From Marseilla massiliensis (lineage in GTDB: Bacteria; Bacteroidota; Bacteroidia; Bacteroidales; Bacteroidaceae): a stretch of 64,000 bases of DNA. The notes under the pieces were generated by a model that searched no databases, was not told the DNA's origin, and saw nothing but the letters and a program-made list of their open reading frames with translations. Position 1 is the stretch's first letter. The number at the start of each line of letters is the position of its first letter. Of this stretch, positions 60,168 to 64,000 are shown piece by piece. Location: contig NZ_JACJJL010000016.1 in the NCBI RefSeq assembly GCF_016899955.1, positions 32,216 through 96,215 of the forward strand. The letters run 5' to 3'. A program made the position numbers and the translations under genes.

Positions 60168-62525
60168 ATGAACAAAATCATCCGCAAAGAACAGTTCTCG
60201 GAAAACGTATTCCTGTTCGAGATCGAAGCCCCGCTGATAGCCAGGAGCCGCAAGGCGGGCAATTTCATAATCGTGAGAGTCGGCGAGAAGGGCGAACGGG
60301 TGCCACTCACCATTGCCGACGCCGACACCGACAAAGGCACCATCACCATTGTGGTGCAGCGCGTGGGCCTGTCGTCTGTCAAGCTGTGCAGGCTCAACGC
60401 GGGCGACTGCATCACCGATGTTGTGGGGCCGCTTGGCAATCCCACACACATCGAGAAGTTCGGCACGGTGATCTGCGCCGGCGGAGGCGTGGGCGTGGCC
60501 CCAATGCTTCCCATCATAAAGGCGCTCAAGGCGGCCGGCAACAGGGTGCTGTCGGTGCTGGCCGGACGCACCAAAGACCTCATCATACTCGAGGATGAGG
60601 TGAGGAAAAACAGCGACCAGACCATCATAATGACCGACGACGGCTCCTACGGTGAGAAGGGCGTGGTGACCGTGGGCATAGAGAAGCTCATCAACCAGGA
60701 GCACATCGACAAGGTGTTTGCCATAGGCCCGCCTGTCATGATGAAGTTCTGCTGCCTGCTGACGCAGAAATACAACATACCGACCGACGTGTCGCTCAAC
60801 ACCATCATGGTCGACGGTACGGGCATGTGCGGCGCCTGCCGCCTCACCATCGGGGGCAAGACCAAGTTCGTGTGCATCGACGGGCCTGAGTTCGACGGTG
60901 CCCTTGTCGACTGGGACGAGATGTTCAAGCGAATGGGTACGTTCAAACGGGCCGAGAAAGAAGAGATGGAGCACTTCGAGGAGCACATCGACGCCGTGTC
61001 GGCCGGCAGCAGCCGCAAGGCCGTGGCCACCACTGCCGACGAGCCGCAGGGCAGCGACACCATTGAGACGCTGACCGACCGCAACGCACAGTGGCGCCAG
61101 GAACTGCGCAAAAGCATGAAACCCAAGGAGCGCACGGCCATAGAGCGGGTGGCCATGCCGGAGCTCGACCCGGCCTACAGGGCCACCACCCGCACCGAAG
61201 AGGTGAACATCGGGCTCACCCGCGAGATGGCTGTCAGAGAGGCCAAGCGCTGCCTCGACTGCGCCAAGCCTACATGCGTTGAGGGCTGCCCGGTGGGCAT
61301 AGACATACCGTCGTTCGTAAAGAACATTGAGAGAGGCCACATACTCGACGCCGCCAAGGTGCTCAAGCACACGTCGTCGCTGCCTGCCGTGTGCGGCAGG
61401 GTGTGCCCACAGGAGAAGCAATGCGAGAGCAGGTGCATTCACCTGAAGATGAACGAGCCGGCCGTGGCCATAGGATACCTGGAGCGTTTCGCAGCCGACT
61501 ACGAGCGCGAGAGCGGCAAGGCCGTACTGCCCGAGATGGCCCCGTCCAACGGCATGAAGGTTGCCGTGGTGGGATCGGGCCCTGCCGGACTGAGCTTTGC
61601 GGGCGACATGGCCAAGAAGGGCTATGATGTCTACGTGTTTGAGGCTCTCCACGAGATTGGCGGAGTGCTGAAGTATGGCATACCTGAGTTCAGGTTGCCC
61701 AACAGGATTGTCGACGTAGAGATTGACAACCTGCGCCGCATGGGCGTGCATTTCCAGACAGACTGCATCATCGGGAAGACTATCACCATCGAACAGCTGG
61801 AAGAAAGCGGATTCAAGGGGATATTCATAGGCTCCGGAGCTGGCCTGCCAAACTTTATGGGCATACCAGGCGAAAATTCTATCAACATAATGTCGTCAAA
61901 CGAATACCTCACGAGGGTCAACCTGATGGACGCCGCCAACCCTACTGCCGACACGCCGATAAACTTCGGCAAGCACGTGCTCGTGGTCGGCGGAGGCAAC
62001 ACGGCCATGGACTCGTGCCGCACTGCCAAGCGACTGGGCGCCGACGTGACGCTTGTCTACAGGCGCTCGGAGGCCGAGATGCCTGCCCGCCTCGAGGAGG
62101 TGAAGCACGCCAAGGAAGAGGGCATAAACTTCCTGACGCTGCATAACCCTATAGAATACAAGGCCGACGAGAACGGGGCCGTGTGCCAGGCAGTGCTACA
62201 GGTGATGGAGCTCGGCCAGCCCGACGAGAGCGGACGCCGCAGCCCGGTGCCGGTGGTGGGCAAGACGGTAACGCTCGACGTAGACCAGGTGATTGTGGCC
62301 ATAGGCGTTTCGCCCAACCCGCTGGTGCCTAAATCGGTGAAAGACCTTGTGCTCGGCCGAAAGAACACCATCGTGGTAGACGAGAACATGCAGAGCTCGC
62401 GCCCCGAGATTTATGCCGGAGGCGACATCGTGCGCGGCGGGGCTACCGTAATCCTGGCCATGGGCGACGGGCGAAAGGCTGCCGCCAGCATGGACATACA
62501 ACTATCAACCAAAGGCAAGCAATGA
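60168..62525 (+). CDS. Fused NfnA/NfnB-like ferredoxin-NADP oxidoreductase
   Basis: A 785-residue fusion. Residues 1 to about 280 form a PyrK/NfnA-like FAD and NAD(P)-binding unit with GGGVGVAPMLP (105-115) and a [2Fe-2S] cysteine set (C221, C224, C236). Residues about 300-785 form a GltD/NfnB-like unit with two [4Fe-4S] sets (C362/C365/C370/C374 and C409/C413/C419/C423), then GSGPAG (470-475) and a second Rossmann motif (GGGNTAMDSC). Separate NfnA and NfnB bifurcate electrons between NADH, NADPH and ferredoxin. The fusion is often annotated as dihydroorotate dehydrogenase B subunit/glutamate synthase. It overlaps the next gene by four bases. Confidence 0.9.
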   Translation: MNKIIRKEQFSENVFLFEIEAPLIARSRKAGNFIIVRVGEKGERVPLTIADADTDKGTITIVVQRVGLSSVKLCRLNAGDCITDVVGPLGNPTHIEKFGTVICAGGGVGVAPMLPIIKALKAAGNRVLSVLAGRTKDLIILEDEVRKNSDQTIIMTDDGSYGEKGVVTVGIEKLINQEHIDKVFAIGPPVMMKFCCLLTQKYNIPTDVSLNTIMVDGTGMCGACRLTIGGKTKFVCIDGPEFDGALVDWDEMFKRMGTFKRAEKEEMEHFEEHIDAVSAGSSRKAVATTADEPQGSDTIETLTDRNAQWRQELRKSMKPKERTAIERVAMPELDPAYRATTRTEEVNIGLTREMAVREAKRCLDCAKPTCVEGCPVGIDIPSFVKNIERGHILDAAKVLKHTSSLPAVCGRVCPQEKQCESRCIHLKMNEPAVAIGYLERFAADYERESGKAVLPEMAPSNGMKVAVVGSGPAGLSFAGDMAKKGYDVYVFEALHEIGGVLKYGIPEFRLPNRIVDVEIDNLRRMGVHFQTDCIIGKTITIEQLEESGFKGIFIGSGAGLPNFMGIPGENSINIMSSNEYLTRVNLMDAANPTADTPINFGKHVLVVGGGNTAMDSCRTAKRLGADVTLVYRRSEAEMPARLEEVKHAKEEGINFLTLHNPIEYKADENGAVCQAVLQVMELGQPDESGRRSPVPVVGKTVTLDVDQVIVAIGVSPNPLVPKSVKDLVLGRKNTIVVDENMQSSRPEIYAGGDIVRGGATVILAMGDGRKAAASMDIQLSTKGKQ

Positions 62526-62890
62526 ACGGTCTGTACACTATTATACTGCTCGTAATGAGCAATGTGTTCATGACGCTCGCCTGGTACGGCCACCTCAAGC
62601 TGCAGCAGTCGGGCACGTCGGCGGGCTGGCCACTCATAGGGGTCATCGCTTTCTCGTGGGGCATAGCCTTCTTCGAGTATTGCTGCCAGGTGCCGGCCAA
62701 CAGAATAGGATTCGAAGGCAACGGCGGCCCCTTCAGCCTCGTGCAGCTCAAGGTGGTGCAAGAGTGCATAAGCCTCGGTGTGTTTGCCGTCATTGCCAAC
62801 ATTCTGTTCCAAGGGCAGACGCTGCACTGGAACCATATCCTGGCGTTCTTCCTCATAATATGCGCCGTCTACCTTGTTTTCATGAAGTAA
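62522..62890 (+). CDS. DMT-family membrane protein (DUF486-like)
   Basis: A 122-residue protein with four hydrophobic helices, matching the DUF486/small multidrug-resistance-like group of the DMT superfamily. The segments FMTLAWYGHLK, FFEYCCQVPANRIGF and SLVQLKVVQECISL are typical of DUF486 proteins, whose role is unproven. Its ATG forms an ATGA overlap with the NfnAB-like gene, and TtcA begins 10 bases later, so the three are one operon. Confidence 0.85.
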   Translation: MNGLYTIILLVMSNVFMTLAWYGHLKLQQSGTSAGWPLIGVIAFSWGIAFFEYCCQVPANRIGFEGNGGPFSLVQLKVVQECISLGVFAVIANILFQGQTLHWNHILAFFLIICAVYLVFMK

Positions 62891-62900
62891 GCGAACAGTG

Positions 62901-63629
62901 ATGACAGACGCCGAAAAGCACAAACTTGAACAGAGAATACTGAAAAGGTTTCACAAAGCCCTTTCCGCCTACAGCCTCATCGAGGACAACGACAAGGTCC
63001 TCGTGGCGCTGTCGGGCGGGAAGGACTCCCTTTGCCTGCTCGAACTGCTTGCAAGACGGATGCGCATACAGCGCCCATTGTTCAAGGTCGAGGCCATACA
63101 CATAAGGATGGAAAACATACACTACGAGACTGACACTGCCTACCTGCAGAATTTTTGCAGCGGCCTCGGCGTGCCGCTCCATATCGTCACAACACGGTTT
63201 GACGCCTATGCCGGAACAAAAAAGCCGGCCTGCTTCCTGTGTTCGTGGTACAGGCGGAAAGAGATATTCAACAAGGCGCAAGAGCTTGGGTGCAACAAGA
63301 TTGCACTGGGCCACCATCTCGACGACATTGTGCAGACGGCACTGATGAACGTATTCTCGCAAGGCCACTTCTCTACCATGCCGGCCAGGCTCACCATGCG
63401 CAAGATGCCGCTTACCATCATACGGCCGCTCTGCCTCGAGACCGAAGCCGACATACAGGCGCTGGCCGAGATAAGGCAATATGAGAAGCAACTGAAGACG
63501 TGCCCGTATGAGAAGGCTTCGAGCCGCGCCGACATAAAGCTGATGCTGGCCGAGGCCGAGAAGATTAACCCCGACGCAAAATACTCCATCATGAATGCCC
63601 TCGATGCTGAAGGCAAGCTGGTGGAATGA
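62901..63629 (+). CDS. ttcA: tRNA 2-thiocytidine synthetase TtcA-like
   Basis: PP-loop ATPase (242 residues) of the TtcA/TtuA group, which thiolates C32 of certain tRNAs. The ATP pyrophosphatase motif is VALSGGKDSL (SGGKDS at 38-43). A CxxC pair (C111, C114 in CFLCSWYRRK) and a further cysteine near residue 202 (LKTCPYEK) are the expected Fe-S ligands, and GHHLDDIVQTALMN is a family hallmark. A GTG at 62898 is in frame, but ATG at 62901 is the more likely start. Last gene of the NfnAB-like operon. Confidence 0.9.
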   Translation: MTDAEKHKLEQRILKRFHKALSAYSLIEDNDKVLVALSGGKDSLCLLELLARRMRIQRPLFKVEAIHIRMENIHYETDTAYLQNFCSGLGVPLHIVTTRFDAYAGTKKPACFLCSWYRRKEIFNKAQELGCNKIALGHHLDDIVQTALMNVFSQGHFSTMPARLTMRKMPLTIIRPLCLETEADIQALAEIRQYEKQLKTCPYEKASSRADIKLMLAEAEKINPDAKYSIMNALDAEGKLVE

Positions 63630-63946
63630 CGGCCTGCCAAGAGGTCTGGCAAACACTGTCTGCCTGCCGTATAGGCCTGCTATCCGTACTTTACTACATC
63701 ACAAAACGCACCGAATCGCAAGCCCGAACAGATTGTTTCGCACGAAGGTTCTTAATTATGTGTAATTAATTTAGCACCAAAGAATTACAAAATACCTGCT
63801 CTTTGATAATACATTCTTACCTTTAGCTACTTGAAACATCAAGTCAACAGCCTGGCCGGACGCCTGTATCGGACGATTGACAAAAGCAATACTGACATGA
63901 AACAATAAGTAAACCAACGTGAGTTCGACGAATTCAAAACAAAGCA
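63630..63946. other. Non-coding right-end region
   Basis: No protein-coding frame with a credible start lies here. From about 63740 the composition turns AT-rich. TACCTTTA at 63818-63825 could be a weak -7 box without a clear -33 partner. A short frame opens at GTG 63919 and runs off the window; it may be nothing, or the beginning of the next gene. Confidence 0.5.
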
Positions 63947-63991
63947 AGCTGTGTGTCAAATGTACGTTGTACATTGATACACGGCTTTTTT
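63947..63991 (+). terminator. Terminator-like hairpin at right end
   Basis: Arms AGCTGTGTGTCAAATGTAC (63947-63965) and GTACATTGATACACGGCT (63969-63986) pair with G-T pairs and one bulged A around a GTT loop, followed by a T6 run. It is not directly downstream of a recognised gene, so it may end a leader RNA or small RNA. Confidence 0.7.
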
Positions 63992-64000
63992 GGAAACATG

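Noticed and set aside
60138..61751. 537-residue frame on the minus strand
   Set aside because: It lies opposite the fused NfnAB-like gene, whose motifs are complete, so the minus-strand frame is a shadow.
1..64000. tRNA or rRNA genes
   Set aside because: I looked for T-loop-like GTTCGA/GTTCAA contexts with matching acceptor stems in the gaps and found none. A covariance-model search would be more sensitive.

Overview
The window comes from a GC-rich member of the Bacteroidales (Bacteroidota). The evidence is the promoter grammar and the gene set. Many genes start behind TTTG-N19/20-TAnnTTTG, the class read by the Bacteroidota primary sigma factor. The gene content includes RprX/RprY, an NUDIX-type AraR arabinose regulon, an EF-G2 paralogue and a fused NfnA/NfnB-like flavoprotein. 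I see no tRNA, rRNA, CRISPR array, insertion sequence or prophage, so this reads as stable chromosome. Family-level placement (Muribaculaceae, Prevotellaceae, Rikenellaceae) cannot be settled from the sequence alone.

Layout. 1-3.6 kb: the start of an Rnf operon (rseC-like, then rnfB cut by the window edge), an unknown 147-residue protein, an HD hydrolase and menA transcribed from one overlapping divergent promoter, and a 50-residue membrane protein. 3.8-10.1 kb: an RluA-type pseudouridine synthase, then a LacI regulator followed by altronate dehydratase, an NhaC-family transporter and a nucleotidyltransferase, tightly packed. 10.2-17.1 kb: rpsF-rpsR-rplI, a 59-residue membrane protein, rprXY and EF-G2. 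17.3-23.5 kb: hemW, then the phosphate system pstS / pstCAB-phoU transcribed divergently around two Pho-box-like sites. 23.5-36.2 kb, all on the minus strand: GNAT and AlkZ-related genes, a TonB-dependent receptor, metA / U32 peptidase / zinc-ribbon membrane protein, an M13 metallopeptidase and an ABC-F ATPase.

36.8-51.5 kb is one long L-arabinose regulon on the plus strand: galM-like mutarotase, araP symporter, araR, araD, araA, araB, a GH51 arabinofuranosidase, a GH43 enzyme with three catalytic domains, transketolase and rpiB. Together they release arabinose from side chains, import it, convert it to xylulose 5-phosphate and feed it into the non-oxidative pentose phosphate pathway. 51.8-56.9 kb holds a TetR regulator, a methyltransferase and a heterodimeric ABC transporter of YbtPQ/IrtAB character. 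57-63.6 kb holds pyruvate kinase, serS, the fused NfnAB-like protein, a DMT-family membrane protein and TtcA. The last 370 bases end in a terminator-like hairpin.

The most unusual signal is not a gene. Six intergenic gaps carry short tandem arrays of a degenerate repeat with an exact 22-bp period, built around the near-palindrome ACGG-N-CCGT. Other points worth following are the EF-G2 without its catalytic histidine, a PstS-like insertion inside PstC, the triple GH43 protein, the paired Pho-box-like sites, and the shared divergent promoter at 2453-2488.
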